A stretch of 64,000 nt of DNA, taken from Gorsachius magnificus. Lineage: Eukaryota > Chordata > Aves > Pelecaniformes > Ardeidae. This document shows positions 10,148 through 22,724 of the stretch, one piece after another (position 1 is the first letter of the stretch; the number at the start of each line of letters is the position of its first letter). The DNA is taken from positions 101,737,311 through 101,801,310 of the forward strand of contig CM067082.1 in NCBI GenBank assembly GCA_034008185.1, in the 5' to 3' direction. The translations under genes and the position numbers were made by a program. The notes beneath the pieces are model-generated. The model ran no database searches. It was not told the DNA's origin and saw only the letters and a list, made by a program, of their open reading frames with translations.

Positions 10148-13100
10148 CTACAGACTATGAGCAATACTAAGTATATTACAGTCTTGTGACTCCTGCTTAC
10201 AGGTTCAGGAAAAACTCATTGCAGGATACTGGCCCAAAGAAATCACTCCCTCCCAGTAACAGCCACATATTGCTGCTCACTAGGAATCTAGCAGCTGCAG
10301 TACTGGCACCTATTAGAAACAAAGGTGTGCTTTTAACAACCATTTTGCCTCACAAACGAATCTCAGACTGCTTCACTTTGTATTATAAAGTGACTAATTT
10401 AATTTTGGCATATACAGCCCATGCTGTTGACATATTTCCCGACATTGCCCTTGCTACATCCTATCCTTTTGACATTCCTTCTCTACAGAAGCCAGCAGAG
10501 ACAGCTCAAGAGCAGCATACTCTGGGGGTAAAATTGTACACACACATTTATCTACTTGTGCAATGGCAAGCAAATTCTGCAGGTTTACAGATGTCACATG
10601 CAGTACCCCAGAACCCAGGGCAAAAACCATTACAGAGAGGCACATCGCAAAAGAGAGAGTCCTAGTCAAAATGACAAAGTTTAAAATAAAAATGCCTTCA
10701 TAAATCACCGTGTTGGATTCTACTGGAGTCAAAAGCAAAACACTTGTAGAACGTTAACTCCTTTCCCTGTTAAACTTACACCACAGGAGGTGTATGGAGC
10801 ACAGTAATTTATTGTGTTTTGTGAATAAGAAGCTTCCTGGTAAGACTGTAAATGATTCTTTTTTTGTTTAACAACAGCAAATGGACCATCACAGAAATAC
10901 ATGTCCTTTATGCTTCTATTGTAAGGTAGACAAGGAAGCCTGGCAGTTGCTCATTATTATTCCTCACGCTGCTTCTAATGAACAGATCTATGCTCTCACT
11001 TTTCATTGGCTTAATCAAGGATTCTTTATGATATGCAGTTAATCTTTAATATGAAAGTGATTAGAGAGAAGACAGAAAATGCAGCTGAACATCCTGACCA
11101 CTGAAAACCAGATTAAGGAATTATTCAAAATCCATTTCCTTTATATTGCATTTTTACACTTGCAAATCTCTTGATACATGAAAGCTCAATGAAACAAGTT
11201 TATTTTTACAACCCATGGAACAGATTCACAGTTTTCATTCAGATGGGTATGTTGGTAGTTCTTCAGCAGTGAGCCCACATTGCAATTTTAACACTCTGAG
11301 GCAAAGCAGAAGAAGAAAGCAAGGCATTACCACAGTTCAAAGAAAGGTATTGGGAATACATACTGAAATCATTATACTGGCAAACCCTCCACATCAATCC
11401 TGTCCTGGTCAAACATACACAAAAACCCCAGATGTGAGTCTAGTTTACCCTGCCTCACTAAACCTTGCCTGGATCACAGGTCTTTGAACACGAGCTTAAA
11501 GACATGGAAGATGATAGCTGGCGAACCTGCTCCTGACTGAGACAGGAAAGCAGCTAAGACTCTTTAGAAGGACGGATGGGTTTGACCCATCTAGCTGCAC
11601 ATCTAGCTCAAGCTTGAGAACCACTGATTGGGTTTGGGAAGTCTTAAGGGCAGGAAGGAGGCTGGAAGCTAAGCAGGAACCAACCAAAGATGCATTCTGT
11701 GGGTAATCAGTCTGGAAGGGACTAAGCCCCCATGATGCCTAGGCAGGGCACAATACAACCACCATGAAAGGGCACTAAATAAGAATGTCTGAGTTTCCAT
11801 ATCAACACCTCCTAAGTGTTTTGAGATGGCACATCTGCTACAGAAAAATTTCAGTATTGGTATTTTGGAAGCTTAGTAGTATATCACAGGTATTACTTTT
11901 TTTTTAATCAAAAATGGAAGCATAGCATAGGCTGGTTATACTGTTAATGCTGCTACAAGGTAAGCCTTTTAATACGGGTAGTGTTTGCATGCATCTTTGT
12001 TTCACCAGAAACTCCAGAGGACTTAATTTTCATAACATGGAAGCCTCCTAAGAACTAGCTTCTGAGGAGATTTAGGGAAACCAAGAGCCTTTAAACATCA
12101 CTAGTCACTTTTGAAAACAACAGTAATCAAGTAAAATGGAAAGGTAGGCAATAAATCATGACAATCTACATTTTTGACCACTTCATTTGACTCTGTTCAA
12201 CAGACCACTTCCACTAGGGTCATTTCCAAAAGTCAGAAGAACAAAACAATTCTGCAAGACAACTGTTTTCCTTTCCTTCTGAAAGAGTGTCTTGCCACTT
12301 TAATACTTTGTACAGTAGGAAGAGGTCTGCAGGGGGTAAGTCACCTCTAAACAGTAACATATTAAAAGACCCAGCCCTCTAGGACCCACTGGAGCTGGAT
12401 CCCATTCCCTGAACAGGGCGATGCTCCCAGCCTCAAGCCCCATCTCCAGAACCTGCCTTTACTCCTGGCAGCTCCCCAGCCTAACACTGCCTTCCATTTG
12501 CCACAGCATCACCTACAGCAATACTAGTGTGGGTTATCTGTATTTCTTTTAATGTAAAGGTATCTTTGATACTTATGAGTTCCCATCTGCATTTAACCCT
12601 GTACAGTAATCTCAATAATGTAGCCTAATAATTTTAAATAAAAAGAAAACTAGAAAACAAAACCCCTCCTGTCTTCCCATAAAAGCTCACATGCAAGACA
12701 ATATGCTGTACTAAGTTTGACGGGAATCACTTTGAAGTGACAAGCGTAATGTGATAGACTTGCACTTCTAAACCAGGGTCAATATAAATCTTTAAGCTAC
12801 TTTCACATTCTTTTCTTTTTTTTAAAACCATGTCCAATGCAGCTGAGAGACTACCAAAACACCACCACCTTTCCAGTGACATAAATGCAATCATGCAATC
12901 TTTCCCATGCATGTGGAACTGCATCTTTCAGAGACAGGGTTGATGTGCACAGCCCAAATAACGGAGCAAGCCACTGAATACACCAATTTATCCTTGTCCA
13001 TCCTCCCAAATCCTCTCATTACAAGTACTCTGTCCCTCAAGTCCACCTTGCATTTTCACACATTTTCACATTTGGTTGCCGGTAGTCTGACAAGTACAGG

Positions 13101-13655
13101 GGCTGCAGCGGCGGGGGGGGGGACAGGAACAACTACGTTCTAGCTTCCTCACCAGGCAACATCCACACAAGCACCACACAACAAGCCTATTGTTTGCAAT
13201 CTTTGCATTGTACAAACCTGAAATATGGATTATATTCAGTCTATAACTGAAAGCCTCTTCACAGCGTGCAGCCCTTGCATATTTTTCCTTGTGCCTTCCC
13301 AGTACCATTACCTTGAACGAGAAGTAACCTTAACTGTTCCTGAGAGTATCAGCTTCTTGTAGTCACGTTATTTCACAGTTCAGAGAAGCATCTCATGAGA
13401 AAAAGAGACACTAAGCACGTGCTTAAACATTTTCCTGAATCCAGACCAGAGGAACTAGGCTTTATACATTGCTTATTATAACCATCTAGCTTAGATGCCT
13501 GTAATTCTCCAGTTCTCAGTGCCTACAGCCTCCTTCCAGGGACTGAACAAGGAGCCAGCACACAGCTCTTCACAACACCTAGAGGAACTTAATTACCTCC
13601 CAACTTTGGCCCCACTGTCAAATTCAAATAACTGATCAACTGGGTCAAAAGCTAT
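10148..13655. other. Non-coding stretch, no gene seen
   Basis: The longest open frame here (10186-10665, plus) lacks any recognisable domain and has no coding context; I treat it as chance. An isolated hAT-terminus-like word AGCTTGAGAACCACTG lies at 11611-11626 without a visible partner. A run of ten G occurs at 13113-13122. No RNA gene is seen. Confidence 0.65.
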
Positions 13656-13676
13656 GGGGAGGGGTGGGGGGTGGGG
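13656..13676 (+). other. Potential G-quadruplex
   Basis: Four G-tracts of 4, 4, 6 and 4 residues are separated by single-base loops (A, T, T). This exceeds the usual G3+ N1-7 definition and predicts a very stable parallel quadruplex in single-stranded DNA or RNA. No promoter or CpG island lies nearby, so its role, if any, is unknown. Confidence 0.85.
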
Positions 13677-14085
13677 TGAGGAGAAGGTATGGTAGAAGAG
13701 AGACAGAGAGACAACCAGAACAGAGGACTGTTATTCCGTAAGCCTCATTTCCTTCCAAAACCAGGCTAAAGAAGTATCTTGGGACAAAAGACTTGTGACA
13801 GCACATCACTTACCTACTCATGTGCAGGAATGCAGCTGGGTAACATAGTAATTATGGACTGGAGAATTTAGTTTTTCTTTTTTTTTTTTTTAATGATATG
13901 CTTACCCTGGAGCAAAAGCTTTAAAAGGACAAATTGCAAGAAGTCATTCGCTCACCCAACCTCTTTCCATGTTTCCTCCCTTCCCCCTCTTTTTAATTTT
14001 AACCTTGATCAGAGCCTGCTGCAACAGTCAGGCTTCTCCTTTTGTTTGACACTGTAGTAAAGTTGTAGGGTTGTTTGTGAAATAT

Positions 14086-14099
14086 GTTGCCATGGAAAC
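14086..14099 (+). promoter_or_regulatory. RFX-type X-box motif
   Basis: GTTGCCATGGAAAC matches the palindromic X-box consensus (GTTGCCATGGCAAC) of RFX-family winged-helix factors at 13 of 14 positions. A weaker second copy, GCTGCCATGGAGAT, follows about 8 bp later (14108-14121), so two half-matching sites sit side by side in a non-repetitive block. The occurrence of the motif is certain. Binding is inferred only, and no promoter was recognised close by. Confidence 0.5.
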
Positions 14100-14518
14100 T
14101 AATGTGTGCTGCCATGGAGATCATGTCACATCCAGCCTCACTTCTTCACCACAGACTCAAGAAAGGAGGAAGAGAAGCTGGGGAGGAGAAATTCTTCCTT
14201 AAGAAACCCAGTGTTTTGAAATACTAGCAAATCTAACCAGAGGAGTGACAAAAATTGAGGTCACTCTTAAACCATCAACATTTAGTAATATTTCACACAA
14301 TGCTTTCCGAGATGTCACTTATTAACAATGTTCTCAGAACCAGTGTAGTTAAGAGCTTCCAAGTGTTGAACGTACATGAAAAATCTAAGATTCATTTTTA
14401 GACTATTTAGATACCAACCCCCCTATTTTTTTGAAGTCAAATAATTTCAAAAAGCACAGAAGGAAAGAAAAAACTAACTGTAAAAGCTGCATAAAATGCA
14501 TGTGGTTTAATAAGATAA

Positions 14519-14580
14519 ACAAATGATCCATGATAAATAATCCATGATAAATGATAAAATAAACAATGATCCATGACATA
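14519..14580. repeat. Imperfect AT-rich tandem repeat
   Basis: The word ATCCATGATAAAT or a close variant (ATCCATGACATA) recurs three times, mixed with ATAAATA spacers. This looks like a small, decayed tandem expansion. Confidence 0.75.
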
Positions 14581-15819
14581 CATATATGGTCAGATTAAGA
14601 CCTTGATTAAAAGAGACTAAGGAACTGAAGTTCATTTTAAAGAAAGTAACTAAAAAATTATCTAGGCATCTTTTTAAAGTGAATCATGGATACAGAAAAC
14701 TTGCATTCATTTCCCTGCACGTTAAAACTTCGATATTTGTTTTTGCTGCCATTCTTTAAATTAAAAGAAGAAGCTGTAACTAAAGCCACCACTAAATTAC
14801 TTTAAGGACTTATAAGGTATCTTAAATCCTCCCAGTAGCCAAATCCTAAGCATTTAGGGTCCCTGAGCAAAACCCAATAGAAAAACTCTCCTTTAGCCCA
14901 TTCAAATTAATTTTAAGCAGAGTCTCTCTAATCAGTGTGCATAGTCTTCTTGCTTCAAAATTAAAGGTATGTCTAAATCTTTGCTGGATCATGGACAAGG
15001 TTCATTGGTTCATGAAACAACTTGAAGCACTGATAACAAAACCTCTGAATGAAGAAATATATAAGTGAATGTTTAGAGACCCATCATGAAGAGCAATCCC
15101 TTCCTGCTAAATGCTAAATCTTGTCAGATAAAATATCTATGATGTTTTATGCAAGATATATTGCATCTCCTAATCATATCAGTTCTCCACACTTGATGGC
15201 TCTGCACCCAGCACTGACAATTTGCAGCCTTTTATAACTCACAACCACAAAGATTTTTGTATTTTATAAATGCATTTGAGTGAAGACAAAGACTACAGAT
15301 TTAAAATTCAACCAGTTAATTTTCTGTGAAAGTGGAAACAAATCCTAAAAATATGGACAAACGCGTCTTCTTCCTAAAGCTGATAGACTTCAGGAAAAAA
15401 ATGAAGAGCTAAAGTCCTGAAAAAAAAAATTTACCACAGGGAAGACTTTGCAGATCCATCAGTTCAAAGGCTTTGTCAGAGAAAAACAGTACAGATATCC
15501 AAGTGCCTGAAACCCACCCTGGTATAACTCCACACAGGCTGCAGAGACCCTCCTCTGCAATCTTACGAGTTCTAGACATTTTCTTGTATACAGAGCGTAT
15601 TCCAATGTGCTTTTCACAAAACTATAATCAACACTTCTATACTTAGAGTGTTAACATTCAGTCATAAAACCTGCCTTACATCTGATAAATCAAGTTGTAA
15701 GGCATGTAACACTGTTTTCAGAGTTCCAGCAAGAAACAAACTAAGGCAGCTAAGCTGCACTGTACAAAATAAGGAGGGCCAGTAGAAGCTTTCCACAACA
15801 ACACAGCAATAAAAACTTT

Positions 15820-15889
15820 CAGTAAATAAAGTATATTTTAGATGGAATAACATTCAGCAAATAAAGTATATTTCAGATGAGAATAAATT
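15820..15889. repeat. Two-copy 35-bp tandem duplication
   Basis: Unit one (15820-15854) and unit two (15855-15889) both begin CAG-AAATAAAGTATATTT and match at about 29 of 35 positions. The units abut exactly. It is a local duplication with several later substitutions and has no coding content. Confidence 0.85.
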
Positions 15890-16892
15890 TTAGGATTCAT
15901 AGATTCAGCTCACAAAAAAGTCTTTTAAAAAAACACACCCTAAAAATGGATTAACATCCTTCAGTGCTCCTGCCCTCTGAAAACAGCTGGGATCTAACAC
16001 CCACCTTGATTGGGATAGGCTGAAGCCCTACAAAACACCCATACCAAGACCACCTGGTTCACCAAGATGCTAAAACTTTAATTCTGTTATTTTCACACAC
16101 CTACTTTCTCACTATAAACAGGTATCTATAAAACACTTTGAGACTTCTCATCCATACAGATTTTTTCCCCACACACAGTAGGGGAAAAAGGCAATCATAA
16201 AACTACAGTTATTTCATTTTAACCATATCATGAATAAAATAAGAGTCATGCTATACATTGGATTCCACTTTCTTCCTATTTCATTCATTTGGCTACAAAT
16301 GCATGAGGTATCAGGGGAAAAGAGAGATTCTGTTTATCTGCAGTGGCAGTTTTTCTTCCACTTAGGTTCAATTTAAATTATATAGAAAATATTCCAGGAA
16401 ATAGTACCAAATACTCTTTTTTTCTAGCTGGCAACTGCTGCACAGATCATAGGACCAGCTGACACACTATGCACCTGGCCAGTTTATTAACTTTCTGGAT
16501 CTTGCAATAGTTGCCAGAGAGAGAAAAAGAAAACCATCTGATTTTTTATTCCGTTGACATTGAATTGTACAGTCTTACTATTTAGACTTCAGGGGGGCTC
16601 AAGATTTACCAGATACTTCTCCAGAACATGGAGGTCAACCCAGAGCCTGCCCCAAAGACTGCAAAGTCTAGACAAAAAGAATAAACCTGGACTATAATCT
16701 CTCTGGCAGCCATTTGCTCTGATGAGAGATCTCAAGAGCTCTTTGAGTGGGCCAAATCCAAAAAGAGCATCAAGAGATTGGGGACGGGAAGTAACAAGGA
16801 ACAGATTCATCAAGAACAAATCACCTGAAACCAATTTAATTTCCTTCTGCAGCAAAGTAACAGTTTTTGTGGCTTGGGAAAAAGCACAAATC

Positions 16893-16895
<3 letters not shown>

Positions 16896-16929
<34 letters not shown>
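16896..16929. repeat. (TA)17 microsatellite
   Basis: Seventeen uninterrupted TA units are followed by a second copy of the flanking word ATCCTTTATATATA at 16933-16946. The motif lies just upstream of the first recognisable part of an old CR1 remnant. Confidence 0.97.
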
Positions 16930-16934
<5 letters not shown>

Positions 16935-16964
16935 CCTTTATATATATTTCCTTTATACCTTGTC

Positions 16965-17975
16965 TTTAAATAAGGTTTTTGATATAGTCTCACACAACAT
17001 TCTCTTAAAGTTTGGAAAACATGATCTAGGTGAAGTTAATTCAGTCTGGGTGGAAAACTGAGAGCTGTACCCAGCAGTTACCACTGTTTCTACACAAGCA
17101 TATAGCATGTACCTGGATGAATTCTGTAGACTAACCCTGCTTCATCTAACTGGATGACAGATAAGAGTTGACTTATTATAATCTATAGACCAAATGGAAC
17201 CAAAGAAGACTGCAAATGTGAAGGATGGGATTCAAACCCACTATTACTGTGACAAACTGACAAAAATTGGAAGGAACAGGAGCAGCACAAAGCTGTACAC
17301 ACAGGCAGAAATAACTGCATACAGTAAGGAGAACTAGTCAGGTAAGAGTCCTCCGAGGATCCACTGGTAAGAGGGGCTGAGAATCTGAACACAAGCGAAC
17401 AGAGTCAAGCTATTGAGCACAAGACAAACAAGCAAACTGGAACAGATGAACAAGACTGTGGTCTGCATAACACATGGAGTTATCCTTCCACTCTACTGAG
17501 CATCAGCAAAGCTTCAGCTGCAGTGGGCGCTGCATTTGAAGAAGATGAGCCAACTGGAGCAAGTCCAGAGAGAAGCCACAGGAGAGAGCAAAACTCTGGA
17601 AAACACAACCCATAGAAATATACATATAATTGGGCCTGGTTAGCAAAAATGTGGAAAAAAAAGATGGGAGATGGAGTGGGAAGAATGGTGCAAGTAATAC
17701 TATTCAGTATTTAAGATGCTACTGTGAAGAAGAAAGAATATTTTCTCTTGTGCCCACAGTGGATGGGACTGATTACACCACAGCAAGAGTCAGGTTAGAC
17801 ATTACAAAAAAATTCCTGACAACAGAGCAGCACAGGTACAGGCTTCAACAGGAGACTGTGGACTCCCCACCCTGAGCAGCCTTTGAGAGCAGCTACACAA
17901 GCTCCTGGTGAGCACTGCAGGTATCATTGCTCCTGCCTCTACAGGTCACTTCCAGCTCTGTATTTCTATGCCCTC
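16965..17975 (+). mobile_element. Old CR1 LINE remnant (reverse-transcriptase to 3' end)
   Basis: This is a strongly diverged CR1 in sense orientation. At about 16968-17010 the plus strand reads LNKVFDIVSHNILL. This corresponds to the FSKAFDTVSHNILL segment of CR1 reverse transcriptase (motif A region), but the catalytic aspartate position just before it is lost. Near 17030 a W-V-E-N word follows, as in active copies. From about 17480 the match becomes clearer at the DNA level: GAGCATCAGCAAAG, then GCATTTGAAGAAGATG, then CTGGAGCAAGTCCAGAG, then the GTTAGACATTACAAAAAAATTCCTGAC block, and finally CAGGTCACTTCCAGCTCTG near 17940. Many stops and indels show it is long dead. The 17050-17400 interior is assigned only by position. 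Confidence 0.65.
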
Positions 17976-20900
17976 CCACAACAGACATAGCAAGCAGTCA
18001 TTTGTGCTCTATAAAACTTATTCCCCAAGAACAGGACTGGTAAGGACTCATCTATAGGCACTATTTTTGAGGGGAAAAAAAAAAAAAAAAGATGGCCAAC
18101 AGAAGGGCATAATAGGATTGACCAAGTGGAAAAAAAAAATTACACTTATTTCTTAGAATGATGTTTTAAACCCAGAGAAGATGAAAGAGGTCTGTAAAAA
18201 TCACTATTACTTTGCAGTAAAAAGACAGTGGGAGAGGTACTGCATCTGTGAGCAAACTTTTTCTTCTTTTGTCATAAAGGATGGCTTGAAAATGGTCAAT
18301 ACTCCATTTTATAAAGTAGCTACATTAAATATCACTTCTAACTGAAAGATAAATAAAAGCAAGGCAAAATGACTGCTTGTGGTAAGAATCTGCTTTTTCA
18401 CAATTGAGGCATTTACACATGGCGACAAAGTAATTGAATGTGGGGGTGTTTCTCTTTTTTCAGCTGGCATTTTCTATTATTTGCATACTTTTAGTAAGAT
18501 TTGCAGCAGATTGTGGGACACAACAAGATATGACAGTTGCTCTAATTTCTTGTCAAATTCTCTATTTTCATCTGCAATAAAAGACAAATGAGACAAAAGC
18601 AATGACAGGTACCCTCCTCACCACGTGAGGATGGGGAGAAAAATTGTCATCCATTAGTTTAATGCAAAAGAGATTATGGAAGCAGTAGTCACTCAAGAGC
18701 AAAGGGATAAGTGATGTTCTTGCTAGCCATTACGCTAATGGTGAGAGCAAGGGAATGCCGGCATAATTGCCAGAGAGCAGGCTGAGAGAGACCTCTGGGG
18801 ATCCAGACAGTGCGCTGGGCACAAGAGAAATTGCTCAGCCCTAGCTCAGGGATGCCCGCTGACTTATAAAATCACACGTGTTATTACAGACATCGCACCC
18901 ATGCTTGCAGCCTTTAGCTGTTAGGTGTCATTCCCTGGTTTGTTCAAGACCATGAGTCAAATGTATTTCAAACACATTTCCTACGGGAGTAAAGGGTCAA
19001 GCGTTAGGTTCCCCACATCTCCTCCTCCTCAGTTTATGTGCTCTTTCCACAGAGTTTCCTAACTCAGCCCTCAGTTGCAAAGCAGGAAACCATCCTCACC
19101 TGCAGAAGCAAGAGCAGAACCTGGATGCACAGCTCTGAGCTTTGTCACACCGAAGGAAGAGGTGCGCCACTTCCTTTCATGCCTCCAGTAGACCTGGGGC
19201 AACAAGAGCCCATCTAAGAGAAACAGCCTTTGCTGCTCCATGGCTGATCTTCTGCCAAGCAGCTAACTGCCCCTGCACCTCCAGGGGTCAGTCAGTGCAA
19301 AACTGCTTCTGGCCAACATGCACAAAAAATTAACCTCATCGGTTTAAAGCAACACAAACCTGCTGAAATCTTAGCGAACTTACTCACTCCGCTCCAGGTA
19401 CAACTTCACATGAGGTTTGCATGGCTATCGGACAGTACTCTTCAACTGATGCCATGCACCAGACAGCAGCTCCTTTTTAGCCAGCAAATGTTGCAAACCA
19501 TTGATATCTCCAAACTGCAGGCAACATATTAGCATGAAGTCTTAGCGAGGCATGAGCAGAGACCCACGCACAGCCACATGCCGTGACCAGCCTTGATCCC
19601 CAGAACTCACAAGCCATTTCTCAGACTAAATGTGCTCCCTGCAGTACTGAATTTAAAAAGATGATCTTAATCAATCAGGTATCATCATTTTAAGCCACTC
19701 TGTTGAGCATCATCTCACAGGCTTGGTACACTGCACAAGCTCTTACTGATGGGCAGACACTGCTAGCAAATTTCTCCCTCATCTGTTGGCTTTTTGGCAG
19801 CCCACAATGGGTCAACTCTAAATGCAATTTCATTTTCTTAATTAAATCTTCCCTGAGGTACTATCACAGGGTATTATTTCCATTTGATTCCTTTATTTAA
19901 TATTTCAGAATAGAGACTCTCACCCTGCTTTCATGGGTTAGAAAGTTTCTCCCCTTGATTAACCCTCAAAGAAGATGAGAGGACTTTTCTTTAAGTGAAT
20001 AACATTCATGTTTGTTAAACAAACATATTAAAGGCCATGTAACAAGGCTTAGGAGACTGTAAAGGAAACAGTGGAGCATAGCCAAGTTAAAAAAAGTCAA
20101 TAAAAAGCAAGAAACAACCTTTTCTTATCTCAAACTTTAGAGAGCAGAGTTTGTTTGCAAAAAGGGGAGAAAGACCCCCAATCTAACTGCCTTTCAGTGG
20201 GAGCAGCACTTGTGAGTCTAATAAAAACTTCATGTACATAGTATCTGTAGTCACAGGGTCAAGGAAAAAACCTCAGCTTTCCTTTCCAGAAATAAATTTC
20301 CAACCAGCATGTACTGAAAGTCTTCAAATTGTGAACCCTATAAGCACCCTGATCCCATAAGAGAAAGTCTCCAAACTGGAAGCCTTGAACATTCCTACAT
20401 TGGCAGGGAGTCCACCTCCTGATTTTTCAATACTTATGGCCAGAAATACTGGCTGGATATGCAATTACCCTTTGTACTTTCCAAAAAGTCCATTGCTCTA
20501 CATAGTTAAGTGCTGGTGATTATGAATCAACCATTACTGCCTGTGACACCTTCCACTGAACGTAATGATATGCAGCCCCTCTGTTAAAGCAAATCTAAAC
20601 TCTACAGGAAGACAGACATGAATAATGTTAGCAACACACACCTCAAGAAAATGCTAATATGAACCACTACAGAAATATTGACCAGTAATTCCAGTCCTCT
20701 ATTTCCTCAGACAACCCTGTAGTAGATATAAAGGTAAGATTTACATCATCCAGTACTAGCCGTTTTGCTTAAGTTTGCATCGAGGCGCTCTCTTTAGAGA
20801 ACCAACTTACCTTAAATACAGAATGGTTCACTCCAAGCCCCTCTCCCCACTACAGAGTGCCCAGTTATTCCAGTGGCACAAGAGCACTCAATTCTAGACA

Positions 20901-22724
20901 GCTTAAGTAAGGTGAGATACATGTAATACAACAGGGGGAGAAAGATCCTCAGAACATCCACCAAAAAGGACAGGACCCCTCAGCAGCCTCTACCAGCCAT
21001 AGCGATCCCAATAAGCAATTGTGCATGAAAATCCCAAGCCAAACTCATTGAAGTCTTCTGCATTTGGGAAGATTTAAATATCGTGTCACCTACTAAAAAG
21101 GCAAAGTAAAAAATGTCAGAAACAATTGTCTCACAAATGGCTAACAGACACAATTTTGTGGAACGTAAGGTATAGCACTGAGCTGCAAACCATCCAGTCA
21201 GTGTCTATATACCAAAAACCCGATAACCTTATACAGACAAGATACAGCAGTTTACAGATATTACTGCAACAGCCACTGTGCAGTAGTAAATATTTGGGAA
21301 GGATCTGAAGAAAGCAATAAACTACTCAGGCAGTCTCTTAGCAGCAGCTCAATGAGTAGAGAAAGTAGCATGAAGAGAGTTGCCATACCAATAGCAGAAA
21401 TGAAATACCTCAGTCATGTTAATTATCTAGCAAAAGAAGGGACAGGAGGCATAAGAACATGTATTTAAGAGTCAGCAGTATTCCACAGATCCATAAAGAT
21501 AAAAATAAGATAAATAGACATAAAATTGACCTGGGATTCAAATAAAGTGGAACAAAGGAGAAAGGCATTCACAGCAAAATTTTAACTTGCAGAAAGCAAG
21601 AGAAGAAGAGACTATAACAGAAACAGATAAAAAATTGCCAACATGAGAACAGAGCTGAATTTGGTCTCATAAAGTCAAAGACTGAAATCAAGACTAAGCC
21701 TAAGACCTAAATATGGGTGGCAGGAGGAAAGAAGAGGAAGGAGAGAAAGGGGTCGCATACAAGAAACCGCACTGTATCCAGATGAGGCAGCAGCAAAACA
21801 GAACCACGCAGGATGCAGAGCTACAACTAGAGATAGAAATAAGAATTAGTTTAGGAGTTAATGCAAAGGAGTACCTGAAAAACAGGCATGCATAATATAA
21901 TGGTAACAAATTAGGACAGGAAGGCTGTTGCAGGTACCAAGGATGAAGGCAGGGGTGAAGATTAAGAGAAGATTCAGGGAAGGATAAAAGACAACTGAGG
22001 GTAGATACGACACAGGTTCACAGACTCACAAGTGGAAACAACAGAGGATCATTCACTTTTCCACCACAAGGAGGGAGCATCAAGATAAGGCACTAGCAGT
22101 CAGGCTGACAACAGACTAAAGGACATGGTTCTTAACATGACAGATAGTTGAGCTGTGAAATTAATTTTCAAATTACAATAAATGTGTAGACAGGGTCAAA
22201 GGAAAGCAGGGAAGGTGTCACGGAGCAGGTCTCTATTGAAGGGCACTAAATCCACAGAAACACAATCAGTTAAGAAAGTTCCTGAGCAGAAAACGGTTGG
22301 GGTGGGGATAAAGAAATACAGAAAAGTGATTTTCTCACGGCAGACAAAACTCCCTGCCAAAACACCACCTCCATTGCCTTGGTTTCTTGGTAAGTCTAGA
22401 CCAAATATTTTTTATCCTTAGGTCTTCAGATCTGTTTATGGTCCACACAGGCAACTACTGTCACAAACAATTCAAGCCAGCATGAACTGACGCTTCCACA
22501 AAGAGAAACATCTTGCCTTCCTCCCGCTCCTTGTTCCCAGCTTTTGCTGGGTGTTTGCTTGCACTGCCATAAGCCTTCAAGGAACAGTCAAATGGGTTAA
22601 AAACACATGACATAAAATAACAGGTTACTTCTAACCTGGGTCACTTCCCTGACGCAATTCTCCATGCAGCCACACAAATGCATGTCCTGACCCAAGGAAA
22701 TGACTAACATGCAGGAAAGAGTGG
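17976..22724. other. Non-coding stretch, no gene seen
   Basis: No exon or RNA gene is supported. A16 lies at 18075-18090. The block 18660-18960 is less repetitive and includes the inverted word CCATTA-CGC-TAATGG and a CACACGTGT E-box-like word. The 21450-22200 part is purine-rich on the plus strand with no recognisable family. A minus-strand donor-like AAG|GTAAGTTGG near 20812 is not joined to an open frame. Confidence 0.6.

Larger units (their letters stand above)
13677..16895. other. Non-coding stretch with local repeats
   Basis: No gene is seen. It holds a T14 run (13878-13891), an RFX-like site, an AT-rich tandem array near 14.5 kb and a two-copy tandem duplication near 15.85 kb, which are listed separately. 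A short MIR-tail-like word (AACACTTTGAGACTTCTCATC near 16130) is too small to call. Confidence 0.65.

Noticed and set aside
10186..10665. 159-codon plus-strand ORF
   Set aside because: No recognisable domain, no CpG, no splice or promoter context, and ordinary AT-rich composition.
17228..17240. Second B-box-like word (GGATTCAAACCC)
   Set aside because: It falls inside the old CR1 remnant and has no tRNA fold around it.
20813..20895. Minus-strand 83-nt exon ending at AAG|GTAAGTTGG
   Set aside because: Good donor and an acceptable TCTAG acceptor, but every frame has a stop; at most a non-coding exon with no other support.
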